Shown: piece after piece, positions 35,363-42,601 of the stretch
Layout: each line of letters starts with the position of its first letter
Position numbering within the stretch: the first letter of the stretch is position 1
From: Desmospora activa DSM 45169
GTDB lineage: Bacteria > Bacillota > Bacilli > Thermoactinomycetales > DSM-45169
Direction of reading: 5' to 3'
Length of the DNA stretch: 64,000 nucleotides
Assembly: GCF_003046315.1 (NCBI RefSeq)
Contig: NZ_PZZP01000001.1
Coordinates: forward strand, 186,001 to 250,000
Notes under the pieces: model-generated
What the model saw: only the letters and a program-made list of their open reading frames with translations
Database searches by the model: none
What the model was told of the DNA's origin: nothing
Translations under genes and position numbers: made by a program

Positions 35363-35450
35363 CTCACCCCTTTGGCCCGTGCCGTACGGATGTAGTCGGA
35401 ACCCATCACTTCCAACATGCTGGAACGGGTCATACGGGCAATAATCGCAG
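35363..35450 (-). pseudogene. remnant of a second oppB-type permease gene
   Basis: Reading the minus strand gives AIIARMTRSSMLEVMGSDY and onward to RAKGVSEGI, then diverges to a stop. This is the same protein segment as the intact permease at 32297-33307 (its 32939-33030 part) and about 92% identical in DNA by eye, in the opposite orientation. Only about 32 codons survive. Synonymous differences show it came from a paralogous or related copy, not a recent exact duplication. Confidence 0.8.
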
Positions 35451-35500
35451 TAGACAATGTTGGAGTGAAGTGAACAACACATATACTCCGATCCGGATGG

Positions 35501-35607
35501 TTGACCACTAAGTGTAAAAACTTGAGACAAAAACTTGCGGCTGACGTTACGTCACCCTTTATCCTAGATTTTGAGCCTGCAATTGAAAGGATAAAGGGTG
35601 AACAAAC
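35501..35607 (+). promoter_or_regulatory. leader of the stand-alone L11 gene
   Basis: A possible -35 TTGACC lies at 35501-35506, but no good -10 follows at proper spacing, so the promoter is unresolved. The rest of the leader is dominated by the 13-bp inverted repeat listed next. No other gene is visible. Confidence 0.4.
35553..35600 (+). promoter_or_regulatory. 13-bp inverted repeat masking the L11-paralogue Shine-Dalgarno
   Basis: The left arm CACCCTTTATCCT (35553-35565) is perfectly complementary to the right arm AGGATAAAGGGTG (35588-35600), with a 22-base loop. The right arm contains the Shine-Dalgarno-like AAAGGGTG, 7 bases before the ATG at 35608. In mRNA the stem would hide the ribosome-binding site. 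As DNA it could be an operator. Either way it points to controlled expression of this L11 copy. Confidence 0.65.
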
Positions 35608-36033
35608 ATGAAGAAAGTCGTCAAGACGTTAAAGATCGAATTGCAAGCCGGAGCAGCCAATCCGGCTACTGTGGGGAAAGATTTGGGGCCGACAGGGATC
35701 AACCTGCTCGGTTTCTGCCAACAATACAACGAAAAGACCGCCAAACAGAAGGGCTTGGTGATTCCGGCGGAAGTCACCATTTTTGAAGATCGCAGCTTTA
35801 CCATACAAACGAAGACCCCTCCTACCGCATTTCTCCTGAAGCGGGCGGCGGGTGTGGATAAAGGTGCAGCCCGGCCAGGGTCCGAGGTAGTCGGCAGTGT
35901 GACCCGGAAACAGGTGGAAGAAGTGGCACGCATCAAGCTACCAGACTTAAATACCTCCGATCTGGAAGCGGCGATGCGCATGATTGAAGGAACGGCTCGT
36001 AACATGGGGATTGCGGTGCGCGAAGGTAGGTAA
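35608..36033 (+). CDS. rplK: ribosomal protein L11 paralogue (stand-alone, thiopeptide-contact prolines lost)
   Basis: 141 residues, the full L11 length, ending NMGIAVREGR. L11 normally sits in a secE-nusG-rplKAJL cluster; this gene is alone, beside a TipA-type regulator. The N-terminal domain is altered: where B. subtilis L11 reads ANPAPPVGPALG, this protein reads ANPATVGKDLG (residues 17-27), so one proline is deleted, another is Thr21 and a third is Lys24. Prolines 23 and 26 of L11 are known thiostrepton-resistance positions. The C-terminal rRNA-binding domain is ordinary. The likely role is an alternate L11 that keeps the ribosome working under thiopeptide-like drugs. The function is inference; the gene identity is firm. 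Confidence 0.88.
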   Translation: MKKVVKTLKIELQAGAANPATVGKDLGPTGINLLGFCQQYNEKTAKQKGLVIPAEVTIFEDRSFTIQTKTPPTAFLLKRAAGVDKGAARPGSEVVGSVTRKQVEEVARIKLPDLNTSDLEAAMRMIEGTARNMGIAVREGR

Positions 36034-36060
36034 GTGACAGGCAGAGACCTGCGATATAAT
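36034..36060 (+). promoter_or_regulatory. promoter of the TipA-like gene with short palindrome in the spacer
   Basis: GTGACA (36034-36039) and TATAAT (36055-36060) are 15 bp apart, non-standard spacing. The spacer holds an inverted repeat (CAGG-CAGAGA-CCTG). MerR-family activators bind dyads between -35 and -10 of promoters with abnormal spacing, so autoregulation is plausible. Confidence 0.45.
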
Positions 36061-36084
36061 ACACGGTAGAGAGGAGGAAACACC

Positions 36085-36840
36085 TTGGATCGGAAGCATT
36101 ACCGGACCGGCGAATTTGCCTCTCGGGCAGCAGTAACGGTGCGCACGTTGCGTTGGTATGATCGGGTGGGCTTACTAAAACCCAGCCAAGTATCGGATGC
36201 GGGTCACCGGCTGTATACGGATCATGATCTGATACGGCTGGAACAGATTTTAGCGTTAAAGTTCTTGGGGCTCTCCCTGGATGAAATCAGTCAGTTTTTA
36301 CAGAAAGAACCGGATAACATCCTTGACTCCCTGGCAAGACAAAAAGAGATGATGAAAGAGCAGCGTCACCACTTGGATCGCGTGATTCGGGCGATTGAAT
36401 GGGTGGAAGGCTTATCCCGCTACGGCAAACCGGAATGGGAATCGCTGATCCATGTGATCCAGGTGATGCAAATGGAACCAAAAAAAGATTGGTGGAAAAA
36501 GTATTATACAGAGGAACAGGTGCAAAAGCTGGAAGAGCGGCAAAAGCATTATACCGAAGAAGATGCGATGCGGGATGCCGCCCGTTGGAATGAAGTGATC
36601 GCCGATTTAAAGCGATTGGCTGAAGAGGACAAAGACCCTGCCGATCCCCAGGTCCAGGAAGTGGCCCGACGTTGGTGGGGGTTGATCCAGGAATTTATCC
36701 AAGGGGATAAAGGAATCTTTAAGGGACTAAATAAGATGTACTGTTCAGAGGAGAGTCAGTGTAAAAAACCGTATGGGGAAAAAGGAGAACAATTGATCCA
36801 GCGCGCCTTGGAAATCTATCGCGCATCACAGGATAAGTAA
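36085..36840 (+). CDS. MerR-family regulator with TipAS-type drug-binding domain
   Basis: 251 residues from the TTG at 36085, 7 bp after GAGGAGG. The N-terminal MerR HTH is clear ([20 protein letters not shown], then the wing DAGHRLY and [11 protein letters not shown], residues 5-70). A coiled-coil linker helix covers about 80-112. The C-terminal part (about 130-250) fits the TipAS antibiotic-recognition fold, with the [12 protein letters not shown] and [14 protein letters not shown] helices, then YCSEESQC (Cys220, Cys226). In S. lividans TipAL, thiopeptides attach covalently to a Cys in this region. The gene starts 51 bp after the L11 paralogue. It is most likely a drug-responsive activator of itself and the L11 gene. 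Confidence 0.82.
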   Translation: MDRKHYRTGEFASRAAVTVRTLRWYDRVGLLKPSQVSDAGHRLYTDHDLIRLEQILALKFLGLSLDEISQFLQKEPDNILDSLARQKEMMKEQRHHLDRVIRAIEWVEGLSRYGKPEWESLIHVIQVMQMEPKKDWWKKYYTEEQVQKLEERQKHYTEEDAMRDAARWNEVIADLKRLAEEDKDPADPQVQEVARRWWGLIQEFIQGDKGIFKGLNKMYCSEESQCKKPYGEKGEQLIQRALEIYRASQDK

Positions 36841-37112
36841 GCGGCCGAATATCGGTCGCTGAGGCTGCTGACAAACTTATTGGGAAGAGGGGAGCGATAT
36901 CCGGTGTAGCGCCCTTTGACCGACTACCTAGCGAAGTCTCCGCAGTCCCCAACCGCCTAGCGACCACACATGCTTTTCTTTTGGCCGCTGGTTGGGGACG
37001 GAGGAGGCGGAGCGGACAGCCCTACATCCTTGCAAGGGAAAGAGGCGCGAAGACGGAAATCGGGACCCGGGCCCACTTTGTCATCAATCTGAGCGGCCGA
37101 ATATCGGCCGCT
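36841..37112. repeat. structured intergenic element bracketed by a duplicated terminator stem
   Basis: The 20-base GCGGCCGAATATCGG(T/C)CGCT occurs at 36841-36860, directly after the TipA-like stop, and again at 37093-37112, where it forms a terminator. Between them lies about 230 bp without a gene. It includes an inverted repeat with arms GTCCCCAACC (about 36945) and GGTTGGGGAC (about 36990), and the 16-mer GAGGCTGCTGACAAAC (36861-36876), which recurs inverted at 60673-60688. It looks like an inserted non-coding repeat element. Confidence 0.6.
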
Positions 37113-37117
37113 TTTTG
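37093..37117 (+). terminator. terminator downstream of the TipA-like gene
   Basis: Perfect 8-bp arms GCGGCCGA and TCGGCCGC around ATA, then TTTTT. Confidence 0.8.
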
Positions 37118-37217
37118 TATGGGAAGAGGATATGTTTTTCGCGCAGTTTACATTCCGTCTGTTTCCCAAGTGCGATATGATGACAGGAGAGTCCAATGTA
37201 CTGAGAGGAGGATTCAT

Positions 37218-38177
37218 TTGCAACCAACCCGATTGTTCGATTGGGGATATGGGGTTCATATGATCGACGGTTATGATCTGGGTATACCGGGACGCACCGG
37301 GATTTATGTGCTGGAAGGGGATGCGCCTGCCTTGGTGGAAACCGGCCCAGCCCCTTCGATTCCCTATATAAAAGCAGGTTTACAGGAATTAGGCTATTCT
37401 CCGGCGGATATCCGCTATATCATCGTCACTCATATCCATCTGGATCATGCGGGAGGAGCCGGGTTGTTGCTCCAGAGCTGTCCTCAGGCGAAGGTAGTGG
37501 TCCATCCCCGGGGGAAACGCCATTTGGCCGATCCCACCCGATTGGTCCAGGGAGCGCGCATGGTGTATGGAGAACAGTTTGACCAATTATTTGATCCGAT
37601 TGTTCCGATTCCAGAAGAGCGGCTTATTGTCAAAGAAGACGGCGATTCTCTTGATTTGGGCGGGGGACGACGGTTGGGGTTTATCGATTCACCGGGACAT
37701 GCCGCTCACCACTTTTCATTTTTTGATCCGCTTAGCCGTGGCTGGTTTACCGGCGATACCGCCGGAGTGCGTTATCATCAAACGGAGGATCTCGGTTTTT
37801 CCTTTTATTTGCCCTCCACTTCTCCCAACCAGTTTGATCCTGATGCGATGAAGCAATCGATCAAACGGATGGCGGAACGAAAACCGGAACGTCTCTTCTT
37901 TGGCCATTTTGGCATGTCGAATGAACCGAAGGAAGTGTTTCGCCAAGTGACGGCGGAGTTGGATCATTTTGTGGCGATTGCAACGGAGGCGATGACAGCC
38001 GGCGAAGGAGCAGAGGGGATTGAACGGCGGTTGGTGGAACGCTACCGTGTTGCTTCGGAACAACGAGGGTGTGGGCTGGATCACCCGGTGTGGGAAGGGT
38101 TAAAATTGGATATGAACGTCTGTGCGATGGGGCTTGAGCACTATTTACGGAAACAGGCGGAAACGCATAATCGATAA
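37218..38177 (+). CDS. metallo-beta-lactamase-fold hydrolase
   Basis: 319 residues from the TTG at 37218, which has GAGAGGAGG upstream. The frame extends to 36981 but that part lies in the repeat element. The MBL motif is [10 protein letters not shown] (two metals), the metal Asp comes in GWFTGDTAG, the later His is in DSPGHAAHH, and FFGHFG ends the core. A C-terminal helical extension (about 240-319) is as in many Bacillales glyoxalase-II-like homologues. The substrate is unknown. It is probably co-transcribed with the glutaredoxin gene 20 bp downstream, hinting at a thiol-related role. Confidence 0.85.
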   Translation: MQPTRLFDWGYGVHMIDGYDLGIPGRTGIYVLEGDAPALVETGPAPSIPYIKAGLQELGYSPADIRYIIVTHIHLDHAGGAGLLLQSCPQAKVVVHPRGKRHLADPTRLVQGARMVYGEQFDQLFDPIVPIPEERLIVKEDGDSLDLGGGRRLGFIDSPGHAAHHFSFFDPLSRGWFTGDTAGVRYHQTEDLGFSFYLPSTSPNQFDPDAMKQSIKRMAERKPERLFFGHFGMSNEPKEVFRQVTAELDHFVAIATEAMTAGEGAEGIERRLVERYRVASEQRGCGLDHPVWEGLKLDMNVCAMGLEHYLRKQAETHNR

Positions 38178-38199
38178 ATTTGCATAGGAGCGAAAAATG

Positions 38200-38430
38200 A
38201 TGAAAGTGACGGTTTATTCCAAACCGCATTGCTTGGAATGCAATCTGGTTAAACGCTTTTTAAATGATCATCAAGTGGAGTATGAAGTGAAGGATTGCGG
38301 CTCCAATCCGGCATATCTGGAAGAAGTAAAAGCAATGGGCTTCTTAGGCGTTCCGGTAACCGTGATCAACGGCGAACCGATCCAAGGATTACAGCCGGAA
38401 AAGTTACTACAACATTTGCGAAGAAAATGA
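38200..38430 (+). CDS. glutaredoxin family protein (NrdH-like)
   Basis: 76-77 residues (ATG at 38197 or 38200). Thioredoxin-fold redox protein with an active-site Cys-x-x-Cys as HCLEC after a VTVYSKP strand, and the cis-Pro motif GVPVTVINGEPIQG. This NrdH-like type donates electrons, typically to ribonucleotide reductase, through thioredoxin reductase rather than glutathione. It follows the MBL hydrolase gene closely. Confidence 0.88.
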   Translation: MKVTVYSKPHCLECNLVKRFLNDHQVEYEVKDCGSNPAYLEEVKAMGFLGVPVTVINGEPIQGLQPEKLLQHLRRK

Positions 38431-38630
38431 CAGAATTGTACACTACTACCACCTCTGCTTAGAGTTGAAGGATACTTAGGTAATCATCGGCATCTTTCGA
38501 TCGAGGAATTGACCAACCTCCGTAATTTTTGCGTATAATGCCCATCACCCCATCCCTTTATGGAATGGAGCGATTTAAAGCGTTTCTTTGGGGTATTACA
38601 ATCAGGAAAGAAACCCTTAGGAGGAAAGAG

Positions 38631-38747
38631 ATGTCACTACAAACAATAAACCCTATCGGTCTTGTCACTTTGGTTATCGGTATTGGGCTTATTGGTTATT
38701 TGCTGTACCGCGTTATTAGGTTTGTTAAGCCAAAAGATAATAGATAG
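38631..38747 (+). CDS. 38-residue single-span membrane peptide
   Basis: ATG at 38631 with a GGAGGAAAG Shine-Dalgarno. One hydrophobic segment (PIGLVTLVIGIGLIGYLLYRVI) is followed by a positively charged tail (KPKDNR). There is a terminator 30 bp after the stop, so this is a compact transcription unit. The size and topology recall MetS-type accessory peptides, and the NSS transporter gene begins 330 bp downstream, but the sequence lacks the GLWGGL motif of those. Function unknown. Confidence 0.5.
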   Translation: MSLQTINPIGLVTLVIGIGLIGYLLYRVIRFVKPKDNR

Positions 38748-39077
38748 TTGTATAGGTTCATTGATTTGTCTATAAAAACCCGCCGTGTGCGGGTTTTTAT
38801 TTATAGCAGGATCGATGATCTTTCGCGACGATTCAATGCCTGTAAATAATTAGCATTATTAACCTTCTTATTTGCTATACAAAAAGAATGGACACTGGTT
38901 GGACTTTGAGTTAAAATTCGATAAAAATACCTATAAGGGTGGGAGGCAAAGGAATCATATTCATACCCTATCCGTTTTAATTTTCATTTTATTCAATCGC
39001 TTCATGTCAAGCTATATTTCATTCCTTTTTGGACAACATGAAATGGACACGGTTTTATCTAATAGGAGGCAATATCA
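38748..39077 (+). other. gap before first NSS transporter
   Basis: 330 bp. It holds the terminator at 38774-38799 and an AT-rich leader. A 69-codon frame at 38872-39081 lacks a Shine-Dalgarno and is not convincing. TAGGAGG at 39063-39069 serves the transporter start. Confidence 0.5.
38774..38799 (+). terminator. terminator after the small membrane peptide
   Basis: The arms AAAAACCCGC and GCGGGTTTTT surround CGTGT. Confidence 0.85.
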
Positions 39078-40574
39078 TTGAATGTTCGGGAAGAGTGGAG
39101 TACAAAAACAGGCTTTTTGTTGGCTGCGATCGGTTCGGCGATCGGGCTGGGTAATATCTGGCGATATCCCTATATCGCATATGAAAATGGCGGCGGTGCT
39201 TTTCTGTTGCCGTATTTTATCGCATTGCTGACTGCGGGGATTCCGATTCTCATCTTAGAATATTCCTTGGGCCATCGTTTTCGGGGATCCGCGCCTCATG
39301 TTTTTCGAGCGTTGTCACGCCGATGGGAATGGTTGGGTTGGTGGCAGGTCTTTATCTCCTTTGTGATCGTTAGCTTTTATATGGTCATCATCGGCTGGGC
39401 GCTTAGCTTTACCTTTTTCTCTTTTGGAACACAATGGGGAACAGATACGGAATCGTTCTTTTTTAACAATTATCTGGGGGTCACCGATGATTTTTGGCAA
39501 TTTGGCGGTTTTCAGTGGAAGGTATTGCTGCCGGTAGTGCTTGTGTGGGCGGTTGTTTACTGGACGATGTTGCGCGGTGTGCGCGGTGGGATCGAACGAT
39601 TGAGTAAAGTATTGATGCCGGTACTGATCTTGATGATGGTGGCGATTACACTTCGTGCGGTTACCTTGCCCGGCGCCTTGGAAGGGTTAAATGTGCTGTT
39701 GACACCGGATTTCAGCGCCCTTACCAAAGCAGAGGTGTGGCTTGCAGCGTATGGTCAGGTCTTTTTCTCGCTTAGTATTGGTTTTGGCATTATGATCACC
39801 TATTCCAGTTATTTGCCGAAGCGATCCGATTTGGCCAACAGCGGATTGATAGCCGGTCTTGCCAACAGTGGCTTTGAGTTTATGGCGGCGATTGGTGTGT
39901 TTGGCGCTCTCGGATTTTTAGCGGTTCAGCAGGGGCTTGGAGTCGACGAAGTCGTCAATGCTGGTCCGGCGCTGGCCTTTGTCGTTTTCCCGCAGATTAT
40001 CAACCAATTTCCAGCCTTAAACTCTTTGTTTGGTGTTTTGTTTTTTGGTTCACTCTTGTTTGCAGGATTAACATCGGCGGTTTCCATTTTGGAACCGGTG
40101 ATTGCCGGTTTTAAAGAGAAACTAAATCTGTCCCGACGAGCGGCGGTTAATGGTGTATGTGGCGCGGCTTTTCTCGCTAGTCTGTTGTTTGCGACGAAAG
40201 GTGGAATTCGCTACCTGGATACCGTTGATCACTTTATCAACTCATATGGGATTGCTTTGGCTGGCCTGGTTGAACTGATCTTGATCGCGTGGATCACGAG
40301 AAAACTGGTGGATATGCGCCAACATATCAATGCTGTCTCCGATGTTCGAGTCGGGAAATCGTGGCAGTTGGCCTTATCCCTCCTTACGCCGATTGTGTTG
40401 ACAGTGATGGCGGTCTTTAATCTCTTTCAAGAATGGCAAACGCCTTATGAAGACTATCCGCTAAACGGATTGCTCCTTATGGGTTGGGGGGCAGCTATCT
40501 GGGTCATCCTGTTGGCTTTCGTCTTTCAATCGATCGGTTGGCGGCAATCGACGCAACAGAAGGAGGAACAGTGA
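39078..40574 (+). CDS. neurotransmitter:sodium symporter (NSS) family transporter, copy 1
   Basis: 498 residues, TTG start with TAGGAGG. Twelve-helix LeuT-fold Na+-coupled amino-acid importer. The first helix has the diagnostic GSAIGLGNIWRYPYIAYENGGGAF unwound region that binds Na+ and substrate. By the presence of a MetS-type small subunit, methionine or other hydrophobic amino acids are likely substrates, by analogy to Corynebacterium MetPS. The stop codon overlaps the start of the small subunit (ATGA), so translation is coupled. Confidence 0.92.
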   Translation: MNVREEWSTKTGFLLAAIGSAIGLGNIWRYPYIAYENGGGAFLLPYFIALLTAGIPILILEYSLGHRFRGSAPHVFRALSRRWEWLGWWQVFISFVIVSFYMVIIGWALSFTFFSFGTQWGTDTESFFFNNYLGVTDDFWQFGGFQWKVLLPVVLVWAVVYWTMLRGVRGGIERLSKVLMPVLILMMVAITLRAVTLPGALEGLNVLLTPDFSALTKAEVWLAAYGQVFFSLSIGFGIMITYSSYLPKRSDLANSGLIAGLANSGFEFMAAIGVFGALGFLAVQQGLGVDEVVNAGPALAFVVFPQIINQFPALNSLFGVLFFGSLLFAGLTSAVSILEPVIAGFKEKLNLSRRAAVNGVCGAAFLASLLFATKGGIRYLDTVDHFINSYGIALAGLVELILIAWITRKLVDMRQHINAVSDVRVGKSWQLALSLLTPIVLTVMAVFNLFQEWQTPYEDYPLNGLLLMGWGAAIWVILLAFVFQSIGWRQSTQQKEEQ

Positions 40575-40696
40575 TGAATTCGGAAGCCATTATTATGCTC
40601 ATCGTCGGAGGAACGGGGTTGTGGGGTGGTCTCGCCTATTTCCTTTTTCACGCTTATCGTGCTGAAAAGAAAAAAAGTAATGCTTCACAAGGATAA
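40574..40696 (+). CDS. MetS-family NSS transporter small subunit, copy 1
   Basis: 40 residues. ATG overlaps the stop of the transporter gene by one base and GGAGGAACAG precedes it. One membrane segment carries the family motif GGTGLWGGLAYFLFHAY, and the tail is lysine-rich. Such peptides are required with their transporter for methionine uptake in C. glutamicum (MetPS). Confidence 0.85.
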   Translation: MNSEAIIMLIVGGTGLWGGLAYFLFHAYRAEKKKSNASQG

Positions 40697-40701
40697 AAAA
40701 T

Positions 40702-40746
40702 GTCCCCTTGTTCGTGAGGGCAGGGGGACCCCCATTACTTTTTGTC
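40702..40746 (+). terminator. weak terminator between the two NSS pairs
   Basis: The arms GTCCCC and GGGGAC pair around a 15-base loop, and a T-rich stretch follows about 15 bases later. The structure is imperfect. Confidence 0.4.
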
Positions 40747-40842
40747 GCTTTTTAGTATTAAAGGATTAATTCAGAAAACGTCGAATATAAATTTAACGGG
40801 GATGGATTTACAAGCCATCCACCTCAAGGGGGAAAAGGATCA

Positions 40843-42360
40843 ATGGCAACACGAGATCAATGGAGCTCACGCGCCGGCTTTATCCTGGTGGCGATGGGTT
40901 CGGCAATTGGGTTGGGCAATATTTGGCGCTATCCGTACACGGTGTATGAGAACGGCGGGGGAGCATTTCTGATTCCGTATTTTGTCGCCCTTTTGACTGC
41001 GGGGATTCCGCTGTTACTGTTGGAGTATTCACTGGGTCATCGCTTTAAGGGAGCAGCACCTCTCTCTTACCGGCGCCTGTCGAAAAAGTGGGAATGGGTT
41101 GGATGGTGGCAGGTGTTTATGGCGTTCTTTATCGTTACCTACTATACCATTATCATTGGCTGGGCTTTAAGCTACACCTACTTCTCTGTCGGTACACAAT
41201 GGGGAGACGATACCAACGCCTTCTTTTTTGGCAACTATCTCAATACTTCGGATTCTTTCTGGGATTTCGGAGGACTGCAGTGGAAAGTGCTGCTTCCGGT
41301 TATACTTGTTTGGATTTTTGTCTACTTTGTCATGCGTCAGCAAGCCCACAAAGGAATTGAGCGTCTTAACCGTTTTTTATTACCGGCGCTGATTGTGATG
41401 TTGATTATGATCACCATTCGTGGGGTGACGCTGGAAGGTGCGACTGAGGGGTTAAATGTCCTGTTGACGCCTGACTTTTCCGCTTTGACCAATCCGAGTG
41501 TCTGGGTGGCCGCATATGGGCAGGTGTTTTTCTCTCTTAGTGTCGGTTTTGCTACCATGATCACCTATGCCAGCTATCTGGATAAGAAAACGGATCTTTC
41601 CAACAGCGGCTTTATCGCTGCGTTGTCCAATTCCGGCTTTGAGTTCTTGGCGGCTTTGGGCATTTTCGGCGCTTTGGGGTATTTGGCACATGTGTCGGGA
41701 AGCAATGTCAATGAAGTAGTGGCAAGCGGAATCGGTCTCGCTTTTGTCGTCTTTCCGCAAATTATTAATACATTCCCTGGCCTTAACGACTTCTTCGGTT
41801 TACTGTTTTTCGGCAGCCTTACATTTGCCGGTCTCACTTCTGCGGTATCACTGCTGGAGCCAGGGGTAGCCGCTCTGCGCGATAAATTTAATCTCACCCG
41901 AACTGCGGCGGTTAATTGGGTTTGTGGCGGTGCTGCTCTTGTCAGTCTTTTGTATACCACGGGTGGCGGCATTATGTATTTGGATGTGGTGGACAATTTC
42001 ATCAACCAATACGGATTATTGTTTGGTGCGCTTGCCATGATCACTGCCGTAGCCTGGGTCAACAATCAACTGGATAATATGCAAGGTCATATCAACCAAA
42101 TATCCGATGTTTATATCGGGGCATGGTGGAAAATTTCCGTCAAATATATCACTCCGATTATGCTGTTGTTTATGTTGACACAAAACCTTGCGGATAACTT
42201 TATGTTGAACTATGAAGGTTATCCGATGATGGGGAACTTATCCATGGGATGGGGAGTATTTTTCCTCAGTCTGCTTATGGGGATCATCGTTTCTCGAATG
42301 CAATGGAAAGCAAATACGGAGATGTTGGATCTCTTCTACCATTTGAAGGAGGGAGCCTGA
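40843..42360 (+). CDS. NSS family transporter, copy 2
   Basis: 505 residues. Close paralogue of the preceding NSS gene, with the same GSAIGLGNIWRYPYTVYENGG motif and overall alignment along the whole length. ATG at 40843 after AAGGGGGAAAAGGA. It ends with a one-base overlap to its own MetS-type subunit. The two transporter-subunit pairs evidently arose by tandem duplication and have since diverged by many substitutions, so they may differ in substrate or affinity. Confidence 0.92.
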   Translation: MATRDQWSSRAGFILVAMGSAIGLGNIWRYPYTVYENGGGAFLIPYFVALLTAGIPLLLLEYSLGHRFKGAAPLSYRRLSKKWEWVGWWQVFMAFFIVTYYTIIIGWALSYTYFSVGTQWGDDTNAFFFGNYLNTSDSFWDFGGLQWKVLLPVILVWIFVYFVMRQQAHKGIERLNRFLLPALIVMLIMITIRGVTLEGATEGLNVLLTPDFSALTNPSVWVAAYGQVFFSLSVGFATMITYASYLDKKTDLSNSGFIAALSNSGFEFLAALGIFGALGYLAHVSGSNVNEVVASGIGLAFVVFPQIINTFPGLNDFFGLLFFGSLTFAGLTSAVSLLEPGVAALRDKFNLTRTAAVNWVCGGAALVSLLYTTGGGIMYLDVVDNFINQYGLLFGALAMITAVAWVNNQLDNMQGHINQISDVYIGAWWKISVKYITPIMLLFMLTQNLADNFMLNYEGYPMMGNLSMGWGVFFLSLLMGIIVSRMQWKANTEMLDLFYHLKEGA

Positions 42361-42467
42361 TGGGAGTCAGTGCTTGGGTGATGTTGATCATCGGAGCCGT
42401 TGGATTATGGGGTGGTCTTGCCTACTTTTTGTGGGTGGCTTTTCGTAAAAGAGGGAATACAGAGTAG
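42360..42467 (+). CDS. MetS-family NSS transporter small subunit, copy 2
   Basis: 35 residues, ATG overlapping the TGA of the transporter gene. The membrane segment has the same motif (GAVGLWGGLAYFLWVAF). A terminator follows directly. It pairs with the transporter at 40843-42360. Confidence 0.85.
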   Translation: MGVSAWVMLIIGAVGLWGGLAYFLWVAFRKRGNTE

Positions 42468-42470
42468 TGG

Positions 42471-42494
42471 AAGCCCCTTTACGGGGCTTTTTCT
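42471..42494 (+). terminator. terminator after the second NSS pair
   Basis: AAGCCCC and GGGGCTT form a 7-bp stem and are followed by TTTCTTTT. Confidence 0.85.
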
Positions 42495-42601
42495 TTTGTG
42501 GAATATTGAACGTATTATCCCAATACCTTAGGAGGGGTCACAATGCAATTGGCTAAAAGGGTGGAATGTGGGATGGATGAGAAAATGGATCGACAAGATT
42601 A

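Noticed and set aside
36981-37217. N-terminal extension of the MBL hydrolase (79 more residues)
   Set aside because: It lies across the intergenic repeat and a terminator. The TTG at 37218 has a good Shine-Dalgarno.
38872-39081. 69-codon frame before the first NSS gene
   Set aside because: No Shine-Dalgarno, odd composition, overlaps the Shine-Dalgarno of the transporter gene.
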